Assembly (NCBI GenBank): GCA_013396635.1
Contig: WBMW01005646.1
Location: 216,910 to 280,909, forward strand
Length of the DNA: 64,000 nucleotides
Reading direction: 5' to 3'
From: Penelope pileata
Lineage: Eukaryota > Chordata > Aves > Galliformes > Cracidae
Shown: one piece after another, positions 25,060 through 37,700 of the stretch
Layout of the letters: every line of letters begins with the position of its first letter
How positions within the stretch are numbered: position 1 is the stretch's first letter
Translations under genes and position numbers: made by a program
The notes under the pieces: generated by a model
Seen by the model: only the letters and a program-made list of their open reading frames with translations
Databases searched by the model: none
Told to the model about the DNA's origin: nothing

Positions 25060-27980
25060 GTGACTTACAGCCAAGCTCTTTCATTATTCCCTTTGAGAGC
25101 TTTTGTGAAATCAGCATTATATTTTCAAAACCTTGTCAACTATAGTGTAAAAAGTCATCATCTTGACCTGATGGTTTTTAATCTAATAATTTGCGTCAGC
25201 CAGCTGAAATATTCTTCTTACTCCACAAAATGTTAACCACATGTTCTGGTATTGATTATCATGTAATCTGTCTCAATTGTTTAAAAAAAAATTAAAAAGC
25301 AATTGAAAATGGGTAGAAAATTAACACTGCATGCAAGCAAGGTATTGCTTCCCATTGTTTCAGATCATAAGATGGAGCTAGGGATGGCTGTCACGTAAGT
25401 AGAATTTAAAATAAATGTTATGTATTTAGTCAACAGTTGAAATAAATTCATTTTGAGAGTTCAGAATCAGATTTCCATCAGAAGTCTGTTGATAGAAAAT
25501 GCATTGGGATTTAGTCAGCCTCTCTTTATGCACTTCATTTAAGCCTGTTTAGGTTGTCAAATGTTATATCAAGTGCTGGTGCTTGATGCAAGTTCTTCAA
25601 ATCACCTAGATGAATTACTTCAGTACACATAATTGTGCATAAAATGCGAGCTGAAAAAAAGCTGCTTAAATCCAAATACATGTGTGATGAGTAGATCCAT
25701 GTTGTGTAAACACAATAGCAATGCTGAAAAAAACTTCAGTGCTCCACTAAGGTGGCTTCAAAATGCATTCCAATGTCAGATTGTTGGCAGTCTGAAACAG
25801 TAATTTCTTCATCATTTACAGAGAAAAAAGGAACTTTTTGGTGAACTGTTCCCATGTGCTAACATAGATTTCAGGGTTAATTTTTAAAGTTTGTGATAAG
25901 CATTTTAGGAAGGAATTTTAAGGAGGCTAATATTAAACATCATTTTAGTAAAAGCAACTTCAAATATGTAACTAAATGTGGAAGTTCTTTTGCCTTTATT
26001 TGGGGGGGGAGGGGGGGAACAAAAAACAAATAACAACATAAATTGTGATGGAAATTCTTAGGCTGAGATCTGAGCTATTTACATCACTATAGAAACCTTT
26101 CTCTCCTAGTTTCAGAAGAGAGAGGATTTAATCTTTGGATTATGAGAGAGGTCCTGAAGCAGGATCTTGTGGTACTAATGTCAAGGCTAAGGAAGCCAGT
26201 ATACAGTCAACAATCATGTTTCCTCTGCAGTTTCAGATGGTATTGTTTACTGGTTGTTGCTGTATTTGCATCACTTCCTTTCATAAACAGATTTATTTCT
26301 TGCTGTAGAATGTCCAGAAGGAGTTATCTTCCATCCTAATGATGGATGAATTTGATTTAAATAATGTTTGTATCTTGTCCACTCCCTTTACCTGCTCTAT
26401 ATTAAATCATTATGTGAGGACATTTCTAAATCAAATTTCCGTGAATAAATGTAATGAAGCCCTGGTTGCTATCTGTATTGTAATAATTACAGGTTCATTG
26501 TCTTTTCAATAGAATGCTTATTTCTTCTAGTGCCCAGAATGAATCTTTACTAAATGAACACATTTTCTATGATTATCGAAGCGTAATTTCTTTGAAAAAG
26601 CAATAAAAAATGTCTGTAATGTTTACTTGTGTAATCATTCTCTTTTCATTCCAACCATTGTATCTGCTTTATCAATCAGTACCAGAAACAGCATATTGAT
26701 TCATGGTTACCAAGTTTATAGAACTTGCTTGTAAAATAGTAGCAATGTTGGATGCTTCACATAGGACTTGGTTTTAAAGAGCAACTGTTTTCCTCTTCAG
26801 AGCATGTCAGCTAAAACTCTTGAAATTGTCCGAATTTTTCAATGTACAACATAATATACTCATGACTTGTTTCTCTTTTAGTTTATCATTTCCCAGTACC
26901 TTGTTATAACATCTCTGACTATTTCTTGCATTTACTCCCAGCCTGTATTTCCCAGAATCTTCTGTGTTGAGGAGAGATGTGAAGAAATCAATAACAGTTT
27001 TTCTGCACCATTTTCTTATCCTTACTTGGTTGCCTTGCTTCTTGATGATGCAGCAGACCTACCGATCATTTTCAATCTTCCTGCTTCCAATTTTTTAAAA
27101 TGATTTTGTATCGCTTATTAATTTAGTAATATAGATTAGTCCTTTAAAATTCCCTAACAGCTTGCATCTTTTCTAACCTTAATGATCCTATGATTCTTAT
27201 GTACTGGCTGGTGTGGTGTAAGTTCTCATCTTAAATCTTCCATTTTCTGAAGGATGGTTAACTCAGCGTTAGAAACTTTGCCATGCTGTCTCTTTTTTTC
27301 TTGCCTTCTTACTTTTATCCAGTAGTAAACAGTCCTTTGTGATCCTTAGTTTCTGCCTCAGTGCTATTAAATGGTAGCAGGTTATTCTCCTAACAGTTCT
27401 TAAGCACTTTCTCTCCTAAATAGGTTTCTTAGTTTTGATAACTCTTACTTTCAGGTATTGTGTTCCCACAACAGACTGAGACCTTTTTATCCCCAAGGAT
27501 GTTGAAATGAATGTTGTCACTGTTGCTCATCTGTCTCATATTTTTTAATTACTACTTGAACGAGCTACTCTGTATTACTTAGGGCTTAACAGAGAATAAT
27601 CCCTCATCTTGTGTACTCTGGAATTAGCTGTTCCAAGAGCATTTGTTTAAGAAATCACTTCTTTAAGCCTTGTTCCATTTAGTGGAACAAAATGCTAGGA
27701 ATATGCTGGGAAGTACATTTTATAATTGTGTTGTGAGATATTAAAAAGGATGCTTAGTTGATTTTATTTAGAGAAGTAATGCACTTGTGTCACTGTATAC
27801 TAACAAAATTTAATTTGTGATGATTTATCTGACATCGTAGGAAAGAGAGAAAAACCTGTCACAGGCAGATGAGGCAAAACAGCTAACACTTTGTTTCACT
27901 TATAAAATACCCTGCTGGAAGCGCATCAAATGCCTTCTTTGCTGAAAAGCTTGTTTATTTCCCATTCTGCCCCCTCTGAA
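25060..27980. other. Intergenic spacer, middle part
   Basis: AT-rich and without a recognised gene. It contains a G-run (about G8, A, G7) near 26001-26018. Nothing else can be supported. Confidence 0.7.
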
Positions 27981-27984
27981 CTTT

Positions 27985-28110
27985 TGTCTCCCCGCAGCTT
28001 GGCCTGGCCGCGCTGGAAGCCGAGTGTCGAGATCAGAACCACGGACAGCGCCGCGCCGCCGGGCTGCGGGGACTGGAGGTGACACTCTGCCAGCGGTCAC
28101 AGGCTTGTAA
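27985..28110. promoter_or_regulatory. Isolated CpG-rich islet in the intergenic spacer
   Basis: About 100 bp of dense CpG (GGCCGCGCTGGAAGCCGAG through CAGCGCCGCGCCGCCGGGC) inside AT-rich DNA, 11 kb from TTC8 exon 1 and 3 kb from EML5 exon 1. On the plus strand it is preceded by a good acceptor-like TTTGTCTCCCCGCAG and followed by GGAG|GTGACA. A second donor-like CAGAG|GTGAGT lies at about 28289. It could be an alternative promoter, a non-coding RNA exon or a retroposed GC-rich piece. No protein family is recognised in any frame. Confidence 0.4.
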
Positions 28111-30640
28111 GGAGGTTGTATAGCTTCAAAGAACGGAGAGGGACTGGTGTCAAAGGCCTGCTGGACGTGTTTAACATGTGGAAGAACACAGCGCTGATGG
28201 TGATGCTAGTTCCTGGGGCACGTGGCTGCCTGGTACCCACCGTGCTGGGGGCAGCTGACCGGGCTGGTAGATGCTGTGTGTGTCAGAGGTGAGTGGGAGC
28301 ACTAAGTGGGGGTGCAGGAGAGGAAGGAGTTGTGATACTTCTGGCAAAAACAGATACCAAGTGAGTAAAATTTCACTTGCACCCCTTATGGGTAAGCCAT
28401 AAGTCTAGCTATGACTACAAATAGTTTTTCTCTTGGAATTTTCGTTTGGTCATTTCCTTATCTGAGAGACAGGAGTCAATTCTGAAATAATCAAATGGAA
28501 ATATTGGCTGCTTATGTGGTATCGACATGCAGCTACTTCCATCCTCCTTGCATTGTGTAAGCATAGTTCACTCTTGGGTTCTCCTGTTAATTACAAAGCT
28601 TGCAATTAGTAACCAATGTCCTTGCATATTAAAGTTTTTCCCTGATTGCAACTTTCTCTTTTCAATTTGAGTCAGTAACAGCATTTTTTGAAGGCATGGC
28701 TGAAAACAGCCTTTTCACTTTCACCAAGTAATCAAATATTCTTATTCCAATTTGAGTTATGAATGAGACGTGGAGATTAAAATTTTAGCCCCATTGGAGT
28801 TAATACCACACAACTGGTATTGAACTCAAGAGATCCAGGATTTCACTTCACGTAATGAGCCAACAAAAGCATATATTTATATAGAGTAGCAGCAAGTACA
28901 GAGACAATTATGCATTTTTGTCCATTCGTGTTTAAATATTCAATAAATCTGCAGTAAGGAGAAAACTAATATATTCTCAACTCACAGCATGAAAATACTT
29001 CAACTTTCAAGTGTGGAAGTCAAATACATAACAAATGCTTTTGTCTGCTGATAATCAAACCAAGTAACATTTAAAAGCTTGTAACGAGTTATTTCGGTCA
29101 CCGTGTATGTTCTGTGCTTTTTAAACTTACTTTCTCATCAGCTTTAGCTTATGAATGAAGTAGTCTTGCAGTGGTAATTTCTTATCTTTTGCCTTAAAGT
29201 TGCATGCAATTTCATGGAACTGCCCAAAATCTTACTAGAAATTTGACCAAATGTATACCAAGATTCAAAACATTCTATGGAATTTAAACAATGCATTTTT
29301 TTTTCCAAAAGGAAGCTTGTGTTCATTTATTTTCCATATTATTTTCAGAAAAAGAATAAAAAAAAATTATGGACTCCTTTTCTTGTAACCATCTTTCCCA
29401 TCAAGAAACCTGGGATAGCAACACGGAACAGCCATGCAGAATTAACATCAAGTTAGAAAGAATATATTTTGTACTTGTAAAATGAGCGTTTTCAGCCTGT
29501 TTCCCTGATTAGTTCCCCATGCTGGAAAATCCTGAGAAACTGGAGCTACCCAAATTCCAAGGTGCTCTGACCGCCTAGGAAGTGAATAGAAGATGAAAAG
29601 ACTGCTTTTGATTTTCATGGAAGTAACGTTTTCTTTTTCTGTTGGTGAACAGGCTTTTTGTCTTGGTTACAGACTTTTTTTTCAAAAAATTTAAATTTTT
29701 CTTGGAAAGGGGAGTTTTCTTCGCTGTGTATTTGAGCCAAGTTTCAGGCTGAAACTGCAGACTTCTGTTATGTACTTTGTGTTGACATCAGTGAACATGT
29801 GGAGTTGAAAGCTGCATCTGATCCTGGTGTCATAATCCTTATTGTCAGTGCCTGAGATAAATACCGTCTCCTGGTGCTCTAGACTGTGAGAATATGTTGA
29901 CATGAAGCAAAGTGACTGGGATTTTCCTAAATGCATGTTTTTGTGCCTTTTTTAAACAATGAAATGAATAATATCAAATTTACTCAGGAAAGGTTTAAAA
30001 GGAAATACTTCCACTAATTAAAACAGAAATAGAGTAGCATAGGGAAAAATGTCAATATGATTGATAAAATAATAGAAGAGAAATAGAAGTAAAAGAAATG
30101 TAGATTTAGAAATAAGTCCTGACAACCTGTGAACACCTGGGAAGACAAATCCCTGCTGAATGTAAGAGGGAAATGATTGGTTTTATTTTCAATTGTCAAA
30201 CGAGGCCAGTTGTCTGGGTGTTTTTAGAACAGGCATTCAGCTTCACAGTGCACAGCTGTTTGTGTGATCACAGAATGCACACCTAGGCAGCCAGCCGTGC
30301 TCTCTGTGGTTTGAGAAAGCTATGAGGGAGTGTGTTCTCCTGACCAGAACTTGGGACATGGCGGGGGGGTTCCCTTGCACGGCTTCTTATCCAACGCTGA
30401 GCAGTCACTCCTGTCTGTAATGCTGGAAAATGGCAACTATCCCGTGGCTGTGAGATCTGAGGATGAAAGATTGAGCACTTTTCTCCCACAGGTGAGGAGA
30501 TGAAGGCACAGGTGGGGGAGTGACCTCTGCGTGGTGCATGAGGGGGCAGTGGGGTTAAATGCTAGTCATTTAAAAATTACAGTTGACTTTTTCCTATGGG
30601 TGAGGTTCAGGCCGCGTGCTGGGCAAGCAGCGAAAACGTG
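28111..30640. other. Intergenic spacer, EML5-proximal part
   Basis: AT-rich up to about 30.2 kb, then rising GC toward EML5. No coding gene, RNA gene or clear mobile element was found. Confidence 0.7.
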
Positions 30641-30705
30641 AGCAGTGAGGGTGGGGGGCCGGCCGGCAGGGAAAGCAGGGTGCTGGGGTGAAACACTGCA
30701 ACCCA

Positions 30706-30736
30706 NNNNNNNNNNNNNNNNNNNNNNNNNNNNNNN
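30706..30736. other. Assembly gap (31 N)
   Basis: Thirty-one N inside the GC-rich region upstream of EML5. Three smaller ambiguous sites follow: 30964 (1 N), 31320 (1 N) and 31691-31692 (2 N). Confidence 0.99.
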
Positions 30737-30819
30737 CCCGGCGTGGGGAGGGGGAGAAGACACAGAGCCCAGCCAACGAAGAAAAATGGTACAAATCAGC
30801 AAAAAGGTGAGCCGAGAAG

Positions 30820-31345
30820 GCGCGACGGTGAGGGGCGTTGTTTCCTGCCCCTCGCTCCGGCTCCCGCCCCGCAGCTCAGCGCCTTCCTCGCGCCGCCATC
30901 TCCTCCATCTCCTCAGCCGCTTCCCGCCGCGGCCCCCGGCCGCCTGACGGCGCTGCCCTCGGCNGCCAAGGAGATCGTCTACTTCGTGGCGGGGGTCGGC
31001 GTGGTCTACAGCCCCCGGGAGCATCGGCAGAAATTCTACCTGGGGCACCAGGACGACATCATCAGGTACCGCCCCGCTCGGCCCCCGGCGCCGCTCGCCT
31101 CCTCCCGCGTGCGGGGACGGAGCAGGTGAAGGACGCTGCCCCAGCCCGGCCGCGCCGTGCCCGGCCCCGCGCCCGAAGTTGTGTGGGCGGCGGGGGAGAG
31201 GCGGCCGCCCCTGCGCTCCCCGTAGCGCGGCACAGCGCTGCTGGCCCGACTCGTGCGGCTCCGGGGGAACCCCGAGAGAGCCACGCGGAACGGGGGCTCC
31301 GTGGGGCAGGAACGAGCCTNGGAACGGGGGTTCCGTGGGTCAGGA
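30820..31345. promoter_or_regulatory. EML5: CpG island and promoter of EML5
   Basis: GC-rich, CpG-dense sequence around the first recognisable EML5 coding segment. It includes pyrimidine/CCG-rich upstream sequence (30840-30960) and continues about 280 bp into intron 1. It contains two single N and lies close to the 31-N gap, so its sequence is not fully reliable. Confidence 0.8.
30965..31065 (+). CDS. EML5: EML5 exon 1, 3' part (5' end missing at an N)
   Basis: Reads AKEIVYFVAGVGVVYSPREH then RQKFYLGHQDDII and two bases of a Ser codon, with donor CAG|GTACCG. This matches vertebrate EML5 from about residue 33. Immediately left of the single N at 30964 the similarity stops: the sequence encoding the start Met and the first part of the HELP region is absent. 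The 227 bp between the 31-N gap and this N do not encode it in any frame I tried. No in-frame ATG exists without splicing. Confidence 0.88.
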
Positions 31346-31647
31346 ACGAGCCTGCATCAGTTACGAGCTGCTGAAGTCCGTAAAAAACAACTGAGTACTG
31401 ATGTTGCAGGGGGGATCTGCTGCTGCTGTTGTTTCTCCACTGTATTTTCGCTCGGGGGTGTTCTGTGTGCCTGGCGGTGCTGTGAGGTCGGTGGAGAATG
31501 TGAGGAGTGTGAAGGGCGGCTGTGTGCCTGAGTCATCGGTCCGCTCTAGTAGGTGTCATTGCGGATGGATTTTAAATTCCCGTTTCATTGCTTTTCCTGC
31601 TCGGGTAAGAGTTAGCAGCAGCCAGTTTTGTCATTTACAGCACATTT

Positions 31648-31690
<43 letters not shown>

Positions 31691-31694
31691 NNTT

Positions 31695-31726
<32 letters not shown>

Positions 31727-34700
31727 GTACTTGGTGCTGTAAGCCGTGCCTTCTGTACATGTGAGTAACAGGTAAGGCGTGCAGAGTGCGGTGCCGTGTC
31801 TGCCATCCCTTGCCTTATAGGCGCCAGACGGTGCGGCCATAACAGCCGCTTATTTCTCCATGTCAATCCTCTGCACGAGGAGATTTCAGGACTATTGAAG
31901 TATATCCGTGAATGTCTCTTGCAAGGCTGTTGTGGCTATTGCGTGCTTCTCCTTGGTGCTAAAGATGCAATGCTCTGCTTGGGGTGTTGGGTGTTGAATC
32001 AGAAGTTTGGATCGCCGTTGTTCGCAGCTTTTAGTGCTTTGGTTCTCACCTAGATCCAGGGAGAGGCATTCCTTAACAGTGCGTATGCCACTTCTGGTGT
32101 CTGGGGCTGCAGGAAATCCAGACCCACAGCTTCCCATCCTGCTGAGGAGGCAAGGGTTGGTTGCTGGCTGCGATCCAGACCCGAGGTTACCATAGGGTGA
32201 CATTTTGATACTGTGTATCCACGGCTGCTTCTGTGTAACTGTTTCAGAAGGACTTCCAATAGGAACAGCAGGGTTGGAGACACAACTAGGGAAGCTGGTT
32301 TTTGCAGTTAGAATTTTGCATGCTTCTTAAGTATAAATGCAATGCGGAAGTGCTAGGATGCTTAAAGAAGCATATTCAATTTAAAAGACATGCGGCTATT
32401 TCTAATAATAAGGTTAGTCTTGCACTGATCAGTGTTTCACTTTTGGCTTTTTTTAAAAGCAGCATGGAATCATATATTTTTCTTGACTAAACTTGGGTAC
32501 CGAAATAGACTATTGATTTTTAAAACAATCATAGTAGAAAATTCAAGTATTATCTTTTCTAAAAATACCTAAAATAGGATTATATAATACAATAATTAGC
32601 ATCATTCAAACTCAGTTACTATCACAAAAATACATTGTATATTTATACAAAAAATGTGGTATGTTTTAATTTGCTCAGCAAGTACCATCTGAATGCTGAG
32701 ACGTTTGTGATGTTTCAGGAAAAGCACCCGGAGAATTGGTTGTCTTTTTGCAAGTATGGAATCTTGTTTGTGAAAGCAGGTCCAATGTCTAAAAAACTTG
32801 CACGCTTAGTGAATCAAACTACAGAGCACAGCTCTATAGCCACAAGCAGTACAAGGCTGAGCAGTATAGATGGCATGCTACATGGTGATATTATCAGTAC
32901 TCCTCATTATGAGAACTTCTATATCATTAGCATGCTTTGAATGACATTCTAATTTTAAGCAGCAGTCAGCAAGAGAGGAATTGCAGTTCTTAAGTCAGAA
33001 ACCAGTTCTTTGTCTTTAATAATGGACAATAGTATTAGACGAATGGGCAGCTAGAGAATATCTTCCTGTTGAAAATGTTCTTCCTTGCGCTAGCAGTTGG
33101 TTTGGCTTCTATCTGCTGAAGAGTTTTAAATCTTTTCATTAAACAAAAAAACCCTATAAACCCACTAAGATTTTTTTAAATATGATTAAATGTTTAAATG
33201 TAATTTATTTCCAATCTAATCTCAATCACAATTTCACCTCTAGCCTCAGTTTAGCCCTGGGCACTGAAAAGATCAGAACAGTGTTTTGTGTCTTATTTCT
33301 GTTGAACTAAGTATTAGAAGAGAATAATTAGGATCACTTTGGGTCTCTTCTGTTAGCCTGTGGAACAATCTCAGTTGTCTGGCTCCAATCTATTGGACTT
33401 ATCTTGCTTTCTGGTTATATTTTTTTTTATTTTTAGCTTTAGTATTTAATCTCTTCTAAGAATTAGTTTCCAGAAGTCAACCCACTGTTTTGGAGGAGAG
33501 AGAATATTGTGTTTTCACTCTTACTTCTATCTCTTTTCCTATGCATCAGCACACTTTTTTTTGTTGTTGTTGAGGTCCTGTGTTTGCACAGACACTTGTG
33601 GAAGACGTCAGTTAGCTGCAGAAGTGCTTTGGAAGTTTGTACCCTTTGGGAGTGCTGGCAAATGAATTTATTCTTGAAAGCTTTTAATGTGAAGGAATAA
33701 ATCTTGTACATGAAATCTCAGCTGACTTAATTCGATAGTGCTATCCATTGCCAGCAGTATAACTTGCTGAATGTCCATTCTGTATGCAGAAGATAAATTC
33801 CTGCCTGAGCTGCGTGTATGTAGGAGATACTGATTTTGGAAGAATGTGTGAATAATCACTGCAAAGGTACTGATTTAAAGTGCAGGATTTCATAAACCAC
33901 AAAACAAGCTGGTGAGTAATAGTTTGTTGTGCTTTACAGTGGAGCAGGAAGAAACAATGTCTTGGTGCCTTCAAGTTAGATCTTTTCTTTGTTCTCTCTT
34001 CATACTTTTAGTTGTTTAGAGAAGCATGAGTTATTTAATGTATGTAGATTGTCCTTCCCTTATCTGAGAGACTGCACAGGACCATATTTAATCCTGATCT
34101 GTATAAAGATTTCAGAAGATGCCCCATTGGGGCATAACATTAACTGATGCTCATGCTGAGGTTCCTTATTTACCTGGGACAGCTACAGTGTATTTCTGTA
34201 CTTTCTCTGATGGAAGGTGGGAAAACTGAATTTTTTAAAAATATTTTTAATAACTTTCACATTAGTTAGCTGGCAAGCAATTAGTGCTGTTGTAAATTCT
34301 CCCTACAACCTCTACCACTAGTAAACTGTGACTGCTTGATCAAGATGTCTGGGATACATTTGGATTTTGTTACTAAAGACAGCAACTCTCATCCTTAAAA
34401 ACAAACAAAAAAAGCCCTACAACACTTGAATTTGTGCTGATGATGCCTTCTCCAATTCTGCTGTAGTGCAACCATAGGCTAATAAGGTTTATATTCTACT
34501 TGTCTAGAAGTAGAATAAAAGCTTTTTTCCTCTTCTTGGATTAAGATGGGGGAAAGAAATCTATGCATCTACTCCAGGACTCACACAGAGTCCTGTTATC
34601 AGGGAAGGCGTAACTTCAATAATTAAGAAAGTGCTAATGTCTTTTGCCTCAAAGAGTTCTAACAGAACTAACAGATTATCTGTTACAGAGACAGAGAAGA

Positions 34701-37700
34701 AGGAAATTAGTGCTATCTTCAGCTACTGTCTTTTCAGCTTGGTTTAAAAATATCTAACTCTTTCCTCCTTCATGCTTCTCTATATCCAAGACCATAGAGA
34801 GGAGTTGCATACTTGTGGAAAGCAGAGATATATGCACAACAGGTAGAAAGGATGGCAAAACATTTTGTATTCTGACAGAGAGTTTCACTGTTTTTGTTTT
34901 TTTCACTGTTTTTTAATTTTTCAAATCACCTGGTTTGTTAAGGCAGTTTTTCTTATTTGTTGCTGTGCACTAGGCAGGAATTGTCTTGGACTCTTGTTTC
35001 CCAGGGAACAAGAAGTAGCTGAAACTCTGGCCCCTCTGAAATGTGGTCTTTCTGTCCACTTTATTTCATGTTATCACCTTTTTATATCTCAGAATTTGGC
35101 TCAGCCTGCCAGATTATCCTGCTTGCGATTCTGTGATCTTGCTCTTGTATTCCAAGGCAAAGTAAACTTCTTTTTCCCTAGCATCAACATCTCTGAAGTC
35201 TTAGTGGAAATCAAAACCACTGCAGTCATGTCTGATCCCTGGTGTTAGTGCTGCCCACCAGCTCGGTTTGAAAGAGATTTCTCTACCAATTGTTGCATTC
35301 TCGAAGTTTGTCCAGCTGTTGGTATCTAAGAAGTTATTGGACTCTGTCAGCTGCTTTCTAAGTCTGCTAGCAGTAAATGCTCTCCAAGAGGCAGATCCAG
35401 GCTTTCTCCATAGCTCTCAGCTGCAGTTTGCAGACACAAGTTCTAGCAGTGCAGTTATCAGTCATGTTCTAGTTTTGAATGATGCCTCTGGTCTTTTCCT
35501 CATTCAGTTTTTTTTAACACTTTTGATGATTACCTCTTGGACTTCTGTGAAGATGCTACGTATTCCCGTCACTTCTTTGTATCTATAATTTTGCCTCTGT
35601 TTGCTCTTTTCTTGTTTGATGCATATCATGAGAATACCCTAAGAAAGAAGAAAATTTACTTTCTAAGAAAGAGAGCCAAACAAGGTTTCACAAGAGTGTG
35701 TCACAGAACCATGTAACGGTTTGGTTTGGGAGGAACCTTAAAGATCATCTGGTTCCAACGCCCCTGCCATGGGCGGGGATGCCTGCTGCTAGAGGGAATG
35801 TGATGTAGAGAGGTTATTTTATTTCCGTGATTTCTAATCCTCCAGTAGATTGACACCATAAGATCTGTCGTAGTTCTTAAAAACCTCAGTAAATAATTTA
35901 AGTAATTGAAAGCTGGGGTATTTGCTGTCAGGTTTGTTCTCTTGTTTTTGCCTGGAATAAGTGGTATGTAACTCTGCTCTAACTCCAGATGACAATCATG
36001 CACAGATGTTAAGCAGTGGATATGATGCACAGCTACAAAATTTTATCATATGGAATTCTGTCATTTGTTTTTGCAGGAGACCTATGAGTTTTCACTAGGA
36101 ATTTCACAACTTGTTGTGTTTTTCAGAAGCCAGGGAATGTAACTGAATACCACAATTGCCACATTAGGAGAACTTTTCTTATTTATCCATTACATGTATA
36201 ACCTCTTCTTTTGCATTACTAAGGTGAGAGAGGCAAAACAAGCTTCAGCGTGTTCTGGTGAGGAATTCTTTGGATACCATTGAACTCTACAGTCCAGATC
36301 TTCATTTTTAGAAAGGAACCTTGTTGTTTATGTATTTATTTGCGGAAATGTAAACTTCCAAGTTATTTCAACAATCATAGCCTTCAAAGAAGGCCAGCCA
36401 GTCATCCCTCTTTGGATTATTTGGATCCTCAAATAATGCTACTGGAAGAAAACAGGACTAAAATCCATATCACAGTTATGCCTCAAATCTGAAATGCCTT
36501 ATGCACAGAAACACCTCAAAATGTTGCTTATTTAACAGGAGACCTACAAGGTGCGTGCATTATTTGGGATACTCTCTGGAAGCTAGTCTTGTTCTGAAAT
36601 CCCAAAGAAAGTCTTTGATAGGAATAACTATGCACCAATATATAGTTGGAGCTGACTGGCTGGAAAGCAGCTTTGCACAAAAGGATCTGGGGCTCCTGGT
36701 GGACACCAAGTCAAATGTAAATTAGTCAGCAATGTGCCCTTGCCAGTAAGGAGGCTAACAGTATCCTTGGCTGCTTTAGGCATAGCGTTGCCAGCAGGTC
36801 AGGAGAGGCAATCCTTCTACTCAACTCCGCACTGGTGAGGCCACACCTGGAGTGCTGAGTCCAGTTCTGGGCTCCCCAGCACAAGAGAGATGTGGGCATA
36901 CTGGAAAGAGCCCAACAGAGGGACCACAAAGGTGATCAAGGGGCTTTTCTTCTACAGGGAAAGACTGTAAGAGTTGGTACTTTTTAGCCTAGAGAGGAGA
37001 AGCCTCAGTGGGGGGATCTTGTCAATGTATATAAATAGCTGAAGAGAAAGTGTAAAAAAGATGGAGCCAGGCTCTTTTCAGTGATGCTCAGTGCCAGGAC
37101 GAGACAGTGGGCACAAACACAGGAGGTTCCATCTAAACATCAGGAAACAGTCCATAATGTGAGGGTTGTCAAAAACTGGAAAAGACAGGTTGTGGACCCT
37201 CCATCCTTCGAGACATTCAGAAGCTGTCTGGACATAGTCCTAGGCAACTGGTTCTAGATGGCCCTGCTTGAGCAGAGGGCTTGGACAAGATGACCTGTAT
37301 AGGTCCCTTCCAACCTCAGCCATTCTGTGATTGCGTCAGTTCTGGATTTCAGCACGTTAGGTCAAGAAATGGCAGGATAGTATTCAAGCATGAGTAGCAC
37401 TTCTCCAGCTTGGAGAGTCCTCTAAGCTGAAGCTACCACTGCCATGTTGCAGTCAGTAGGTTCTGTGCATGTGTCTTTGTTTTTCTGTAGTTACAGGCTG
37501 ACAGTGAAGGATGTGTACAGTGTCTTCACTTGTCTGCTCTTGGTAGCACACACCACTTGATCCTAGGGCAGTCAGGAGTAAACACGTATGCGTTAGCCAC
37601 ACTGGCAGCATTGGCTGAGATGAAGTTGTCTGAAAATCCTGCAAGGACAATAAAGTTGACTTGTCTGCTCTTGATACAGGGTAGAAATTCTGAGCAACTG

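Noticed and set aside
24883..25236. A 117-codon plus-strand frame starting MPNSGP
   Set aside because: Its first half is the reverse complement of an ERV LTR fragment and the rest is unique AT-rich sequence.
36501..36929. Coding-like frames near 36.5-36.9 kb
   Set aside because: They overlap, from about 36640 on, the CR1 ORF2 remnant, which is broken, and the rest has no similarity; they are not host genes.
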